Assembly: GCF_001956855.1 (NCBI RefSeq)
Contig: NZ_MTHD01000003.1
Location: 310,001-374,000, forward strand
Length of the DNA stretch: 64,000 nt
Direction: 5' to 3'
DNA from: Azonexus hydrophilus
GTDB taxonomy: Bacteria > Pseudomonadota > Gammaproteobacteria > Burkholderiales > Rhodocyclaceae
The notes beneath the pieces were generated by a model that was not told the DNA's origin, did not search any database, and was given only the letters and a program-made list of their open reading frames with translations. Positions 46,864 to 56,305 of the stretch are shown in pieces. Numbering within the stretch: position 1 is the first letter of the stretch; each line of letters opens with the position of its first letter. Position numbers and translations under genes: made by a program.

Positions 46864-47990
46864 CAGGCGTCTCCCATGACTTGTTTGACTGTTGCGTGAA
46901 CTGTGGCGCCATCCTTGCACAGCAGGGTGCCGGCAACGATCTCGTCGCTCCAGTCGATGGCGAGTTCGCCGTCCTTGATCCACGGCGACAGGAAGTTGTA
47001 GAGGTTCTTGGCGTACAGCTCGGAGGCGTGGGTTGGCATCCGCGACGGCAGGTTCAGCGGGCCGTGGATGTTCACGTCGTTGGCGATGACGTGCTCGCCG
47101 GGCTGGGTTAGCACGCAGTTGCCGCCGGATTCGGCAGCCATGTCGACGATGATTGCGCCGTATTTCATGCGTCCGACCATCTCGTTGGTGATGATCACCG
47201 GTGCCCGCTTGCCGGGAATCGCCGCGGTGGTGATCACGACGTCGGCCATGGCCACCGCCTTGGCCAGCTTTTCGGCCTGGGCGGCTTTTTCCTCGGCCGA
47301 GAGTTCGCGGGCGTAGCCGCCGGCGCCGTCGGCCGAGACACCGGTATCGACGAACTTGGCGCCGAGCGATTCGATCTGCTCACGCGCTGCGGCGCGCACG
47401 TCGTAGGCTTCGACCATGGCGCCGAGGCGCTTGCAGGTGGCGATCGCCTGCAGGCCGGCGACGCCGGCGCCGATGACGAGCACGCGCGCCGGGCGGATGG
47501 TGCCGGCGGCGGTGGTCAGCATCGGGAAGAACTTGGTGCAGCGGGCGGCGGCGATCAGGCCGCACTGGTAGCCGGCGCAGGAACCCTGCGACGACAGCGC
47601 GTCCATGCTCTGGGCGCGCGAGACGCGCGGCAGCAGTTCGAGCGCGAAGGCGGTGATCTTGCGCGCGTTCAGCGCCGCCAGTCTTTCCTTGGCCTCGTAC
47701 GGCTTGAGCAGGCCGATCAGCACGGCACCTTCCGGCATCGCCGCGATTTCTGCGGTCGACGGCGGGGTAACGCGCAAAATCACCTGGGCGCCGGCGTAGG
47801 CTTCGCTCGGGCCGTTGACGAAATCGACGCCGACATAGTCAGGGTCGAGAAAGTGGCTCTGCACACCGGCGCTCTGCTCCATCCGGAGCTTGGCGCCCAG
47901 CGCGGCAAATTTCTTGGCTGTCTCGGGAACGAGCGCGGTCCGGTATTCACCGTCGGCAGTTTCCCGGGCAACCGCCAGGGTCAGCGGCAT
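46863..47990 (-). CDS. pntAa: NAD(P) transhydrogenase subunit alpha, part 1 (NAD-binding)
   Basis: Soluble NAD(H)-binding subunit of 375 residues, related to alanine dehydrogenase. The nucleotide fold VLVIGAGVAGLQAIATCKRLGA is at about 170-191, and the RQD-like loop SQGSCAGYQCGLIAAAR is present. AAGGAG precedes the ATG. Together with pntAb and pntB it couples the proton gradient to NADPH formation. Confidence 0.95.
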   Translation of the reverse strand: MPLTLAVARETADGEYRTALVPETAKKFAALGAKLRMEQSAGVQSHFLDPDYVGVDFVNGPSEAYAGAQVILRVTPPSTAEIAAMPEGAVLIGLLKPYEAKERLAALNARKITAFALELLPRVSRAQSMDALSSQGSCAGYQCGLIAAARCTKFFPMLTTAAGTIRPARVLVIGAGVAGLQAIATCKRLGAMVEAYDVRAAAREQIESLGAKFVDTGVSADGAGGYARELSAEEKAAQAEKLAKAVAMADVVITTAAIPGKRAPVIITNEMVGRMKYGAIIVDMAAESGGNCVLTQPGEHVIANDVNIHGPLNLPSRMPTHASELYAKNLYNFLSPWIKDGELAIDWSDEIVAGTLLCKDGATVHATVKQVMGDA

Positions 47991-48125
47991 TATCCCTCTC
48001 CTTGAATATGGGTCATTGTTGAGTTAATTTTTCCAGGCAAAGATAAGGGGTTTGTTAATGATTCAATAGTCAGGATTTCTGACTGCAAGCATCAGGGATT
48101 GCTTATTAATCCTGTCTGGCGCATT

Positions 48126-49907
48126 TCAGGCGGGGTTGTCGATCGCCGGCCGGTTGTTCACGAAGCGCAATTCCTCCGGGTAGGGGAAGAAATCCTCGAC
48201 ATGGCCGGCCCGTATCTGGGCCTGGGCCGCCTGCCAGAATGCCGGCGACAACAGGTCCTTGTGATGTTTCAGGAACAGCTTGCGTACTTGCGGCGAGCCG
48301 AGCAGGAAGGTGGCGAACTCTTCCGGAAAAACATCGTTGCGCGCCACCGGGTACCAGACCTCGCCCGACATTTCCGTCTCGAAATCCGGCGCTGGCGGGA
48401 TCTTGCGGAAGTTGATGTCGGTCATGTACTCGATTTCGTCGTAGTCGTAGAAAACGACACGGCCATAGCGGGTGACGCCGAAGTTCTTCCACAGCATGTC
48501 GCCGGGGAAGATGTTGGCCTGCGCCAGTTCGCGGATGGCGCTGCCGTATTCGCGGATGGCGTGTTCCAGTCCTTCGAGGTTGTTCGACTTGTCCATCCGT
48601 TCGAGGTGGATGTTCAGCGGCTCCATCCGGCGCTCGATGTACAGGTGCTTGATGATCAACTGGTCGCCGTCGATCTCGTAGCAGGAGGGCGCGAGGCGTT
48701 CGAGTTCATCGAGGACTTCGTCGTTGAAGCGTTCCAGCGGGAACATCACGTTGGAGAATTCCAGTGTATCGGCCATGCGCCCGACGCGGTCGACCTGCTT
48801 GACCATCAGGAACTTCTTCTTGACCGTCGCCCGGTCCATTTCCTTGGAGCTGCCGAAGACGTCCTTGATCAGCTTGAATACGTAGGGGAACGACGGCAGC
48901 GTGAACACCAGCATGACCAGGCCGCGGATGCCCGGGGCCATGATGAACTTGTCCTGCGAGTGGTGCAGGTGATAGATGAAGTCGCGGAAGAACATCGTCT
49001 TCCCCTGCTTGCCCAGGCCGAGCATGATGTAAATCTCGGAGCGCGGCTTGTTCGGCATGATGGCGCGCAGGAACTGCACGTAGCTGGACGGCACTTCCAT
49101 ATCCACCATGAAATAGGCGCGCGACAGCGAGAACAGCAGGCCGATGCGCCAGGCATCGAGGAGCACGGTGTCGAGAAAGAGCTGGCCGGCGCCGTCGTGC
49201 AGCACGGGGATGGCAAAGGGGTATTCGTGGGCGCCGTTGATTGCCTTGCCGATGATGTAGGCGGCCTTGTTGCGGTAGAAGGCCGAGCCCAGCACCTGGA
49301 TCTGGAAATTGACTTCGCGGCTGGGCATTTCCTTCAGGCTGCGGCGAATCGCGTGATAGACATCGTTGACGTCGCGTTCGAGATTGGCGAACGGGCGCTG
49401 CCAGCGGAAGTCGCGGACGATCTCGCGAATCGCCCCGCGCAGGCCGTCGGCATCGGCGTAGTAACTGCGGTAGGTGGCAGTCTCGTCGCCTTCCAGGTTC
49501 TCGGTGGAAATGGTCGGCCGGACGAAGATGAAATCGTTGTGGAAATAGGTCCGGTGCAGGATCTTGGTGGTCACCGAGTTGAAGAAGGTCTCGGCCAGTT
49601 CCGGCTGCTTGTGGTTGAGCAAGAGGCCGATGTAGAGCAGCTTGACCTGCTGCCAGGTTGCATCGTCCAGGTTTTGCGCATCGAATTCCGTGCGCAGGCG
49701 GTCGACACATTCATCGACCCGGTCGTCGTAGAAGCGGATGCGCTCGCGGACCGCGCGGTGCACCGCCGGCCAGTCGCCTTTTTCGAAACGTACCCTGGCC
49801 TCCTGGCAGGTCTGGCGAAACAGCAGATAGTGCTTGTTGAAGCCCTGGATCAGCGCGAGTGCGATCTGGTGGGCGTTCGTGCCATAGAGTCCGACCGAAA
49901 TCTTCAT
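48126..49907 (-). CDS. aceK: Isocitrate dehydrogenase kinase/phosphatase
   Basis: Bifunctional enzyme that switches dimeric isocitrate dehydrogenase off or on by phosphorylating its active-site Ser, diverting carbon to the glyoxylate bypass. The product has 593 residues from ATG 49907, selected because GGGAG lies 8 bases upstream; a Met two codons earlier is too close to it. Kinase motifs are visible: the ATP loop MAPGIRGLVMLVFTLPSFPYVFKLIKD, NIFPGDMLWKNFGV and YDYDEIEYM. It is encoded divergently from the isocitrate dehydrogenase genes, away from the usual aceBA neighbours. Confidence 0.96.
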   Translation of the reverse strand: MKISVGLYGTNAHQIALALIQGFNKHYLLFRQTCQEARVRFEKGDWPAVHRAVRERIRFYDDRVDECVDRLRTEFDAQNLDDATWQQVKLLYIGLLLNHKQPELAETFFNSVTTKILHRTYFHNDFIFVRPTISTENLEGDETATYRSYYADADGLRGAIREIVRDFRWQRPFANLERDVNDVYHAIRRSLKEMPSREVNFQIQVLGSAFYRNKAAYIIGKAINGAHEYPFAIPVLHDGAGQLFLDTVLLDAWRIGLLFSLSRAYFMVDMEVPSSYVQFLRAIMPNKPRSEIYIMLGLGKQGKTMFFRDFIYHLHHSQDKFIMAPGIRGLVMLVFTLPSFPYVFKLIKDVFGSSKEMDRATVKKKFLMVKQVDRVGRMADTLEFSNVMFPLERFNDEVLDELERLAPSCYEIDGDQLIIKHLYIERRMEPLNIHLERMDKSNNLEGLEHAIREYGSAIRELAQANIFPGDMLWKNFGVTRYGRVVFYDYDEIEYMTDINFRKIPPAPDFETEMSGEVWYPVARNDVFPEEFATFLLGSPQVRKLFLKHHKDLLSPAFWQAAQAQIRAGHVEDFFPYPEELRFVNNRPAIDNPA

Positions 49908-49993
49908 TGTCATGTCTCCCGGAGGAGCGGGGATTCTAGCACCCGGATTGGCGTAAAACGGGGCGCTCCGCCATGTGAAACCGCATTTCACCG

Positions 49994-50022
49994 TTGACCG
50001 ATGGCGCGTCGTTGCGGATACT
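49994..50022 (+). promoter_or_regulatory. Candidate sigma-70 promoter of the monomeric icd gene
   Basis: TTGACC (49994-49999) and GATACT (50017-50022) are separated by 17 bases and lie 80 bases before the ATG. The -35 box and spacing are good; the -10 box is moderate. Confidence 0.45.
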
Positions 50023-50101
50023 CCCGAGGCTTTGTAAGCACCGCGCAAGGGTGTCGGCGTATTGTCGACTCGCATATCAAAACCATCACCAAGGGGTTAG
50101 C

Positions 50102-52339
50102 ATGTCCGCAGGCAAGTCCAAGATCATCTACACGCTCACCGACGAGGCGCCGCTGCTGGCGACTTGTGCCTTTTTGCCGATCATCCGCACCTTCACCGGG
50201 CCGGCCGGCATCGAGATCGAAAAAGCCGACATTTCGGTGTCCGCCCGCGTGCTCGCCGAATTCCCGGAGTTTCTGACCGAAGAACAGCGCGTGCCGAACA
50301 CGCTCGGCGAACTGGGCAAGAAGTGCCTGCAACCCGACACTAACATCATCAAGCTGCCGAACATCAGTGCTTCCGTCGCGCAGTTGAAGGCCTGCATCAA
50401 GGAACTGCAGGAAAAGGGCTATGCCATCCCCGACTATCCGGAAATGGCCAACAGCGACGAAGAAAAGGCGCTCAAGGCCCGCTTCGGCAAGTGCCTCGGC
50501 TCCGCCGTCAATCCGGTGCTGCGCGAAGGCAACTCCGACCGCCGCGCGCCGATGGCCGTCAAGAATTACGCCAAGAAGCGCCCGCATTCGATGGGCGAAT
50601 GGAAACAGTGGTCGCAAACCCACGTTTCCCACATGGAACATGGTGACTTCTACCACGGCGAAAAGTCGCTGACCCTGGACAAGCCGCGCGAAGTGCGCAT
50701 GGAGCTGATCGCCAAGGGTGGCAAGACCACCGTGCTGAAACCGAAGCTCTCCCTGCTCGCCGGTGAGATCATCGACTCGATGTTCATGAGCAAGAAGGCG
50801 CTGTGCGACTTCTACGAAGCCCAACTGGAGGACTGCCGCCAGTCCGGCATCCTGTTCTCGCTGCACGTCAAGGCGACGATGATGAAGGTCTCGCACCCGA
50901 TCGTTTTCGGCCACTGCGTCAAGATCTACTACAAGGAAGCCTTCGAGAAGCACGGCAAGACCTTTGACGAACTGGGCATCAACGTCAATAACGGCATGGT
51001 CGATCTGTACGAGAAGATCAAGACCCTGCCGGAATCCAAGCGCGACGAGATCATCCGCGACCTGCACGCTTGCCAGGAACACCGTCCGCGTCTGGCCATG
51101 GTCGACTCGGCCAAGGGCATCACCAATTTCCATTCGCCGAACGACATCATCGTCGACGCCTCCATGCCGGCGATGATCCGTCAGGGCGGCAAGATGTGGG
51201 GCGCCGACGGCAAGCAGTACGACAGCAAGTGCGTCATGCCGGAATCGACCTTTGCCCGCATTTACCAGGAGATGATCAATTTCGTCAAATGGCATGGCAA
51301 CTTCGATCCGAAGACCATGGGCACTGTCCCGAACGTCGGCCTGATGGCCCAGCAGGCCGAAGAATACGGCTCGCACGACAAGACTTTCGAAATCGCCGAA
51401 GACGGCATCGCCAACATCGTCGATAACAACAGCGGTGAAGTGCTGCTGACGCAGAACGTCGAAGCCGGCGACATCTGGCGCATGTGCCAGGTCAAGGACG
51501 CGCCGATCCGCGACTGGGTCAAGCTGGCCGTCACCCGCGCCCGCAACTCCGGCATGCCGGCCGTGTTCTGGCTCGATCCGTACCGTCCGCACGAAGCCGA
51601 ACTGATCAAGAAGGTCGAGACCTACCTCAAGGATCACGACACCAGCGGTCTGGAAATCCACATTATGAGCCAGGTCCGTGCCATGCGCTTCACGCTGGAA
51701 CGCGTGGCGCGCGGCCTCGACACCATCTCGGTGACCGGCAACATCCTGCGCGACTACCTGACCGACCTGTTCCCGATCATGGAGCTGGGCACCTCGGCCA
51801 AGATGCTGTCGATCGTTCCGCTGATGAACGGCGGCGGCATGTACGAGACCGGTGCCGGTGGTTCGGCGCCGAAGCACGTGCAGCAGCTGACGCAGGAAAA
51901 CCACCTGCGCTGGGATTCGCTCGGCGAGTTCCTGGCCCTGGCGGTGTCGCTGGAAGAACTGGGCATCAAGGAAAACAACGCCCGCGCCAAGCTGCTGGCC
52001 AAGACGCTGGATGCCGCAACCGGCAAGCTGCTCGACAACAACAAGTCGCCGTCGCCGAAGACCGGTGAGCTCGACAACCGTGGTTCGCAGTTCTACCTGG
52101 CCATGTACTGGGCACAGGAACTGGCAGTGCAGAAAGAAGATGCCGAACTGGCCGCCCACTTCAGCAAGCTGGCCAAGGTTCTGGCCGACAACGAAGGTCA
52201 GATCGTTGCTGAAATGAAGACGGTACAGGGCAAGCCGGTCGATATCGGCGGTTACTACAAGGCCGATCCGGAGAAGACCAAGGCGGTGATGCGTCCGAGC
52301 CCGACGTTGAACGCCGCACTGAAGGCTGCTCGCGCCTAA
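50102..52339 (+). CDS. NADP-dependent isocitrate dehydrogenase, monomeric type
   Basis: Oxidatively decarboxylates isocitrate to 2-oxoglutarate and forms NADPH. The product has 745 residues, the size of the monomeric class (IDH-II), which has no sequence similarity in length or layout to the 415-residue dimeric class. Family stretches are clear: the N-terminal [22 protein letters not shown], the isocitrate-site [22 protein letters not shown] and [19 protein letters not shown]. An AAGGGG site precedes ATG 50102. A terminator follows. Confidence 0.96.
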   Translation: MSAGKSKIIYTLTDEAPLLATCAFLPIIRTFTGPAGIEIEKADISVSARVLAEFPEFLTEEQRVPNTLGELGKKCLQPDTNIIKLPNISASVAQLKACIKELQEKGYAIPDYPEMANSDEEKALKARFGKCLGSAVNPVLREGNSDRRAPMAVKNYAKKRPHSMGEWKQWSQTHVSHMEHGDFYHGEKSLTLDKPREVRMELIAKGGKTTVLKPKLSLLAGEIIDSMFMSKKALCDFYEAQLEDCRQSGILFSLHVKATMMKVSHPIVFGHCVKIYYKEAFEKHGKTFDELGINVNNGMVDLYEKIKTLPESKRDEIIRDLHACQEHRPRLAMVDSAKGITNFHSPNDIIVDASMPAMIRQGGKMWGADGKQYDSKCVMPESTFARIYQEMINFVKWHGNFDPKTMGTVPNVGLMAQQAEEYGSHDKTFEIAEDGIANIVDNNSGEVLLTQNVEAGDIWRMCQVKDAPIRDWVKLAVTRARNSGMPAVFWLDPYRPHEAELIKKVETYLKDHDTSGLEIHIMSQVRAMRFTLERVARGLDTISVTGNILRDYLTDLFPIMELGTSAKMLSIVPLMNGGGMYETGAGGSAPKHVQQLTQENHLRWDSLGEFLALAVSLEELGIKENNARAKLLAKTLDAATGKLLDNNKSPSPKTGELDNRGSQFYLAMYWAQELAVQKEDAELAAHFSKLAKVLADNEGQIVAEMKTVQGKPVDIGGYYKADPEKTKAVMRPSPTLNAALKAARA

Positions 52340-52364
52340 GGCAGACAGCCTTTCCTGGCTTCAG

Positions 52365-52398
52365 GGCCCGGTCGACCGCAAGGTCGCCGGGCCTTTTT
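52365..52398 (+). terminator. Intrinsic terminator after monomeric icd
   Basis: GGCCCGG-(T)-CGACC, the loop GCAA and GGTCG-CCGGGCC form a 12-bp stem with one bulged T. TTTTTC follows. Confidence 0.85.
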
Positions 52399-52525
52399 CT
52401 TGCCGGCTGACAGCGCCCGTTCTTTTGCCGCATAATCGGCCTCGCTGCTGCTGCTCGCCAGCGATGTCAGCCGCGGGGGAGACTGGACGTCAAGACGTCA
52501 GACATAACAAGCAAGGAGTGTGGAT

Positions 52526-53767
52526 ATGGCTTCTCACATCAAGGTTCCGCAAGGTGGTGCGAAAATTGTCCCGGGGCAGCCGACCCCGGACAATCCGATC
52601 ATCCCGTTCATCGAAGGCGACGGTATCGGCATCGACATCACGCCGGTCATGATCAAGGTCATCGATGCTGCGGTCGACAAGGCTTACGGCGGAAAAAGGA
52701 AGATCCACTGGATGGAGGTCTATGCCGGCGAGAAATCGACGCGCATCTACGGGCCGGACGAGTGGCTGCCGCAGGAAACCTTCGCCGCGTTGAAGGAATA
52801 TTCGGTGTCGATCAAGGGGCCGATGACGACGCCGGTCGGCGGTGGCATCCGCTCGCTGAACGTGGCCTTGCGCCAGGAGCTCGACCTTTACCAGTGCGTC
52901 CGTCCGGTGCAGTACTTCAAGGGCGTGCCGTCGCCGCTGAAGCACCCGGAGCTGACCAACATGGTCATCTTCCGCGAGAACACCGAGGACATCTACGCCG
53001 GTATCGAATGGTCGGCACAGTCGGAGGGCGCGAAGAAGGTCATCGAATTCCTGCAGAAGGAAATGGGCGTCAGGAAGATCCGTTTCCCGGAAACCTCGGG
53101 GATCGGCATCAAGCCGATTTCCATCGAAGGTACCACCCGCCTGGTGCGCGCTGCGCTCAAGTACGTCATTGCCAACGACCGCAAGTCGCTGACCATCGTG
53201 CACAAGGGCAACATCATGAAGTTCACCGAAGGCCTGTTCCGCGACACCGCCTACAAGGTGGCCATCGAGGAATTCGGTGCCGAACTGATCGATGGCGGTC
53301 CGTGGTGCAAGTTCCGCAATCCGAACAGCGGTCGCGAAGTCATCGTCAAGGATTCCATTGCCGATGCCTTCCTGCAGCAGATCCTGCTGCGTCCGGCCGA
53401 GTACGACACCATCGTCACCACCAACCTGAACGGCGACTACATTTCCGACGCGCTGGCGGCGCAGGTCGGCGGCATCGGCATTGCCCCGGGCGCCAACATT
53501 TCCGACCAGTACGCCTGTTTCGAAGCGACGCACGGGACCGCGCCGAAGTATGCCGGCCTTGACAAGGTCAATCCTGGCTCGCTGATTCTGTCAGCCGAAA
53601 TGATGTTGCGTCACCTGGGCTGGAAGGAAGCTGCCAACCTCGTCATCAAGGCGATGGAAGCGGCAATCTGCGACAAGAAGGTGACCTACGACTTCGCCCG
53701 CCTGATGGATGGCGCCGATGAACTGTCTTGCTCCGATTTCGGCGACGCGATGATCGCGCGCATGTAA
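52526..53767 (+). CDS. icd: NADP-dependent isocitrate dehydrogenase, dimeric type
   Basis: The classical homodimeric enzyme of the TCA cycle, 413 residues. It holds the substrate loop [17 protein letters not shown] with Ser110, the position that AceK phosphorylates in E. coli (Ser113). The [26 protein letters not shown] and [13 protein letters not shown] motifs are intact. ATG 52526 has AAGGAG upstream. It stands directly after the unrelated monomeric enzyme and is transcribed in the same direction. Confidence 0.97.
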   Translation: MASHIKVPQGGAKIVPGQPTPDNPIIPFIEGDGIGIDITPVMIKVIDAAVDKAYGGKRKIHWMEVYAGEKSTRIYGPDEWLPQETFAALKEYSVSIKGPMTTPVGGGIRSLNVALRQELDLYQCVRPVQYFKGVPSPLKHPELTNMVIFRENTEDIYAGIEWSAQSEGAKKVIEFLQKEMGVRKIRFPETSGIGIKPISIEGTTRLVRAALKYVIANDRKSLTIVHKGNIMKFTEGLFRDTAYKVAIEEFGAELIDGGPWCKFRNPNSGREVIVKDSIADAFLQQILLRPAEYDTIVTTNLNGDYISDALAAQVGGIGIAPGANISDQYACFEATHGTAPKYAGLDKVNPGSLILSAEMMLRHLGWKEAANLVIKAMEAAICDKKVTYDFARLMDGADELSCSDFGDAMIARM

Positions 53768-53796
53768 ATGACCCACTCTTGAAAAAGGATAGTGCA

Positions 53797-54063
53797 ATGA
53801 AAAAGATCATTTCCCTGGGCCTGGCCTGTCTGTTTGCCAGCAGTGTTGCCATGGCTGCCGCCACCGATTGCGAGGCGCTGGCGGTCAGCAAGGACGGCAA
53901 GCCGCTGGCGGGGGCTGCCAAGGCTTCGTCGATCAAGAAGTGCGAGCGTGAGCGCCAGACGCCGGGCAAGAGCTGCGAGGCCCGGGCCATCGACAAGAAC
54001 GGCAAGCCGCTGGCCGGGGCGGCGAAGAACTCGTTCATGAAGAAATGCGAAGCCGGGCAATAA
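53797..54063 (+). CDS. Exported PsiF-repeat-like protein
   Basis: Small secreted protein of 88 residues with a signal peptide (about 1-21, cleaved near AMA). Two near-identical repeats follow, built around DGKPLAGAAK-SSIKKCE and NGKPLAGAAK-SFMKKCE with Cys at both ends. This matches my memory of the PsiF repeat (phosphate-starvation-inducible family); the role is unknown. It lies 29 bases after icd and ends at a terminator, so it may be transcribed with icd. Confidence 0.72.
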   Translation: MKKIISLGLACLFASSVAMAAATDCEALAVSKDGKPLAGAAKASSIKKCERERQTPGKSCEARAIDKNGKPLAGAAKNSFMKKCEAGQ

Positions 54064-54077
54064 TCCCGGTCTGATGG

Positions 54078-54100
54078 AGCCCCCGCAAGGGGGCTTCTTT
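54078..54100 (+). terminator. Intrinsic terminator after the PsiF-like gene
   Basis: The stem AGCCCCC (54078-54084), the loop GCAA and the complement GGGGGCT (54089-54095) are followed by TCTTT. Confidence 0.85.
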
Positions 54101-54124
54101 CGTTGCGGGCAGTACAATTCGGGC

Positions 54125-54628
54125 ATGACATCACATGCAAGCAACGAGGCCGTCGAGGCCGATCCGACCGCCGCCATCAACGAGCCACGGCTGTGGCGCA
54201 ACAATGGCTGGACAGCCCGCGTCATCAAGAATGAAGACGACGAGGGCTGGGCCGTCGAAATGATCAAGGACGGCGAATCCGAACCGGCACTGGTCGGCCC
54301 GTGGACGATGGGGCGCGACAAGAAAAACCCCAAGCCGCTCGACGTCAGCGCCTTCCAGACCCTGGTCAAGACCGCCTCGGAAGTCCTGCGCCGGCACGAG
54401 CACCACCTGCACGCCATGCTGCACAAGAAACTGACGGTCGACGGCCCGGACGGGCCGATTTGCGTGAGCCTCGACATCGTGCCCGACGAGGACGATCCCT
54501 ACGCCGTACTGGGTGCCCGCGACATGGCCGGCGAATTGATCGCCGAAGTCCGGGTGGGGCCGGAGTTCAAGCTGGGGGTGGCCAGCGCCGAGGCCTGGAT
54601 CGCGGACGAGTTTCGCCGGCCGGAGTGA
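54125..54628 (+). CDS. Hypothetical protein, 167 residues
   Basis: I do not recognise the family with certainty. It is a soluble, acidic protein without signal peptide, with the text LWRNNGWTARVIKNEDDEGWAVEMIKDGESEPALVGPW and a C-terminal part GELIAEVRVGPEFKL. ATG 54125 is chosen because it lies after the terminator; the frame is open further upstream. There is no clear ribosome binding site. Codon use matches the neighbouring genes, which supports it as real. Confidence 0.7.
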   Translation: MTSHASNEAVEADPTAAINEPRLWRNNGWTARVIKNEDDEGWAVEMIKDGESEPALVGPWTMGRDKKNPKPLDVSAFQTLVKTASEVLRRHEHHLHAMLHKKLTVDGPDGPICVSLDIVPDEDDPYAVLGARDMAGELIAEVRVGPEFKLGVASAEAWIADEFRRPE

Positions 54629-54726
54629 GCTGGCGGCGTCAGCGCATGCGGTAGTACCGGGCTGCTACCCGGTCGGTCGCCAACGGGTTCAAGATAGCCG
54701 CTCCTAAACCAATAATGGAGACAAAC

Positions 54727-55308
54727 ATGGCGATCAAGAAAATCCTGATGCTCACCGGCGACTACACCGAAGACTACGAAACCATGGTGCCCTTTCAGGC
54801 GCTATTGATGGTCGGTCACACCGTGCATGCCGCCTGTCCGGGCAAGAAGGCCGGCGAGCAGGTGCGCACGGCGATCCACGATTTCGAGGGCGATCAGACC
54901 TATTCGGAAAAGCCGGGCCACAATTTCACGCTCAACGCCAGCTTCGACGAACTCGACGTCGCCAGCTACGACGCCCTGGTCATCCCCGGCGGCCGCGCCC
55001 CGGAATACCTGCGCCTCAACCCCAAGGTAATCGCCGCCGTGCAGCATTTTGCCAGCAGCAACAAGCCGATCGCCGCGATCTGTCACGGCGCCCAGTTGCT
55101 CAGCGCCGCCGGCGTGCTGCAGGGGCGCTCGTGCAGCGCTTACCCGGCCTGCGCGCCGGAAGTCACCGCCGGCGGCGGCAACTATGCCGAAATTCCCGTC
55201 GATCAGGCACATGTCGACGGTAACCTGGTCACGGCTCCCGCCTGGCCGGCGCATCCCGACTGGCTGGCCAAGTTCCTGAAAGTACTGGGAACGCGCATCG
55301 AAGCCTGA
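54727..55308 (+). CDS. DJ-1/PfpI-family protein
   Basis: Protein of 193 residues with the flavodoxin-like fold of the DJ-1/PfpI superfamily. The nucleophile elbow [10 protein letters not shown] holds Cys119 and His120, and the acidic residue typical of the family (E18 in EDYET) is near the start. Members include glyoxalases, deglycases and chaperones; the precise activity cannot be told here. ATG 54727 is preferred over a Met 12 bases upstream because ATGGAG stands before it. Confidence 0.88.
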   Translation: MAIKKILMLTGDYTEDYETMVPFQALLMVGHTVHAACPGKKAGEQVRTAIHDFEGDQTYSEKPGHNFTLNASFDELDVASYDALVIPGGRAPEYLRLNPKVIAAVQHFASSNKPIAAICHGAQLLSAAGVLQGRSCSAYPACAPEVTAGGGNYAEIPVDQAHVDGNLVTAPAWPAHPDWLAKFLKVLGTRIEA

Positions 55309-55360
55309 TGTCCGAATTGGGCGGCCAGCCTCGGCCGCCCATCGCCTCCGGGAGAACCGC

Positions 55361-55669
55361 ATGTGCGAGCTTTACGTCAAGGCCGATCCCATCCTCTACG
55401 AGTCGCGTTCGCGCTCGTTGCGCATTCACGGCTGTGTCACCAAGATCCGCCTGGAAAACCTGTTCTGGGACATCCTTGCCGAACTGGCGGCGAGCGACGG
55501 CTTCACGACCAACCAATTGATTGCCAAGCTGTACGATGAACTGCTCGAATATCGCGGCGAAATCGACAATTTTTCTTCCTTTCTGCGAGTTTCCTGTCTG
55601 CGTTACCTGACGTTGAAGAAAGGGGTTGGCGAGCGGCCGGTGCTGGCTGTTGTTGGTAGGGTGGGCTGA
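55361..55669 (+). CDS. Ribbon-helix-helix domain protein
   Basis: Small protein of 102 residues resembling the RHH_4 type of ribbon-helix-helix domain: a beta strand (SLRIHGCVTKIRLENLFWDIL) then two helices (AELAASDGFTTNQLIAKLYDEL). A DNA-binding regulatory role is likely; the target is unknown. It starts 52 bases after the DJ-1-like gene, and the large inverted repeat begins 22 bases after its stop. Confidence 0.75.
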   Translation: MCELYVKADPILYESRSRSLRIHGCVTKIRLENLFWDILAELAASDGFTTNQLIAKLYDELLEYRGEIDNFSSFLRVSCLRYLTLKKGVGERPVLAVVGRVG

Positions 55670-55690
55670 AACGGGCAGGGGGTTCCGCGC

Positions 55691-56202
55691 TTGAGGCGCG
55701 GGCGTACTTTCTTTTGCTTCGCCAAAAGAAAGTAGCCAAAGAAAAGGCGACCCCAGGTTACGCGGTCGGCGTTGCCGACTGCCCTGCGCTACTCGCTGCT
55801 GGCGGGGGCTGCGGAACTCGGCCCTGCGGGCCTCAGACAGTCCTCGCCCTTTTTCCGCCAGCAGCTCCGTTGCTCGGCGCTCCACATGGGGACCCGAAAA
55901 ACGTCCGGGTGCCAGCGCCAGGGTTTTTAATTAAATATTGCGGTCGACCGCGCAAAACAGGCAAAAACCGCTCCAACTTGTTCAGCCCGGACGCCTTTCC
56001 GGGCCCCTTGAGAGGTGCCGAGCAACGCAGGAACGCCGGGGGCATTCGGCGAGGACTGTTTGAGGGGCGCAGCCCCGAGTTCCGCAGCCGCCCGGCGTTT
56101 CGAGTAGCGCAGGGGACCGGCGCAGCCGGCACCGACCCAGGGGTCGCCTTTTCTTTGGCTACTTTCTTTTGGCGAAGCAAAAGAAAGTACGCCCGCCCTC
56201 AA
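55691..56202. repeat. Large imperfect inverted repeat, about 510 bp, in a gene-free stretch
   Basis: The gap 55670-56305 has no supported gene. It is a near-symmetric inverted repeat centred at about 55947. Matching arm segments include GGCGTAC (55701) with GTACGCC (56187), CCCTGCGCTACTCG (55782) with CGAGTAGCGCAGGG (56101), GTTGCTCGGC (55869) with GCCGAGCAAC (56017), and GTCCGGG (55903) with CCCGGAC (55986). The position sums agree within a few bases. Each outer arm is itself a hairpin (ACTTTCTTTTG, loop CTTCGC, CAAAAGAAAGT at 55706-55733). Translating either strand gives the same 15-residue text, which shows how exact the outer arms are. Confidence 0.85.
55922..55969. repeat. Dispersed palindromic element, copy C (centre of the large repeat)
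   Basis: The perfect core GCGGTCGACCGC is at 55940-55951. The flanks GGTTTTTAATTAAATATT (left) and GCAAAACAGGCAAAAACC (right) both have 18 bases and mirror each other at their ends. It is the most symmetric copy. Confidence 0.75.
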
Positions 56203-56305
56203 GGCGGAAAACAAAGCTTGATGAAGGCCCCCCGCAATACTCAGCAGCAAGGATTGAAAGTGAGGAATGGCATAATGCTGTCCAATACCCCCAACGGACT
56301 CCCCC

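Noticed and set aside
48068..48084. Inverted repeat AGTCAG/CTGACT between aceK and pntAa as a terminator
   Set aside because: Only 6-bp arms and no T tract; too weak to call.
55691..56202. Insertion sequence with terminal inverted repeats
   Set aside because: No transposase in any frame, no target duplication noticed, and symmetry continues to the centre rather than stopping at the ends.
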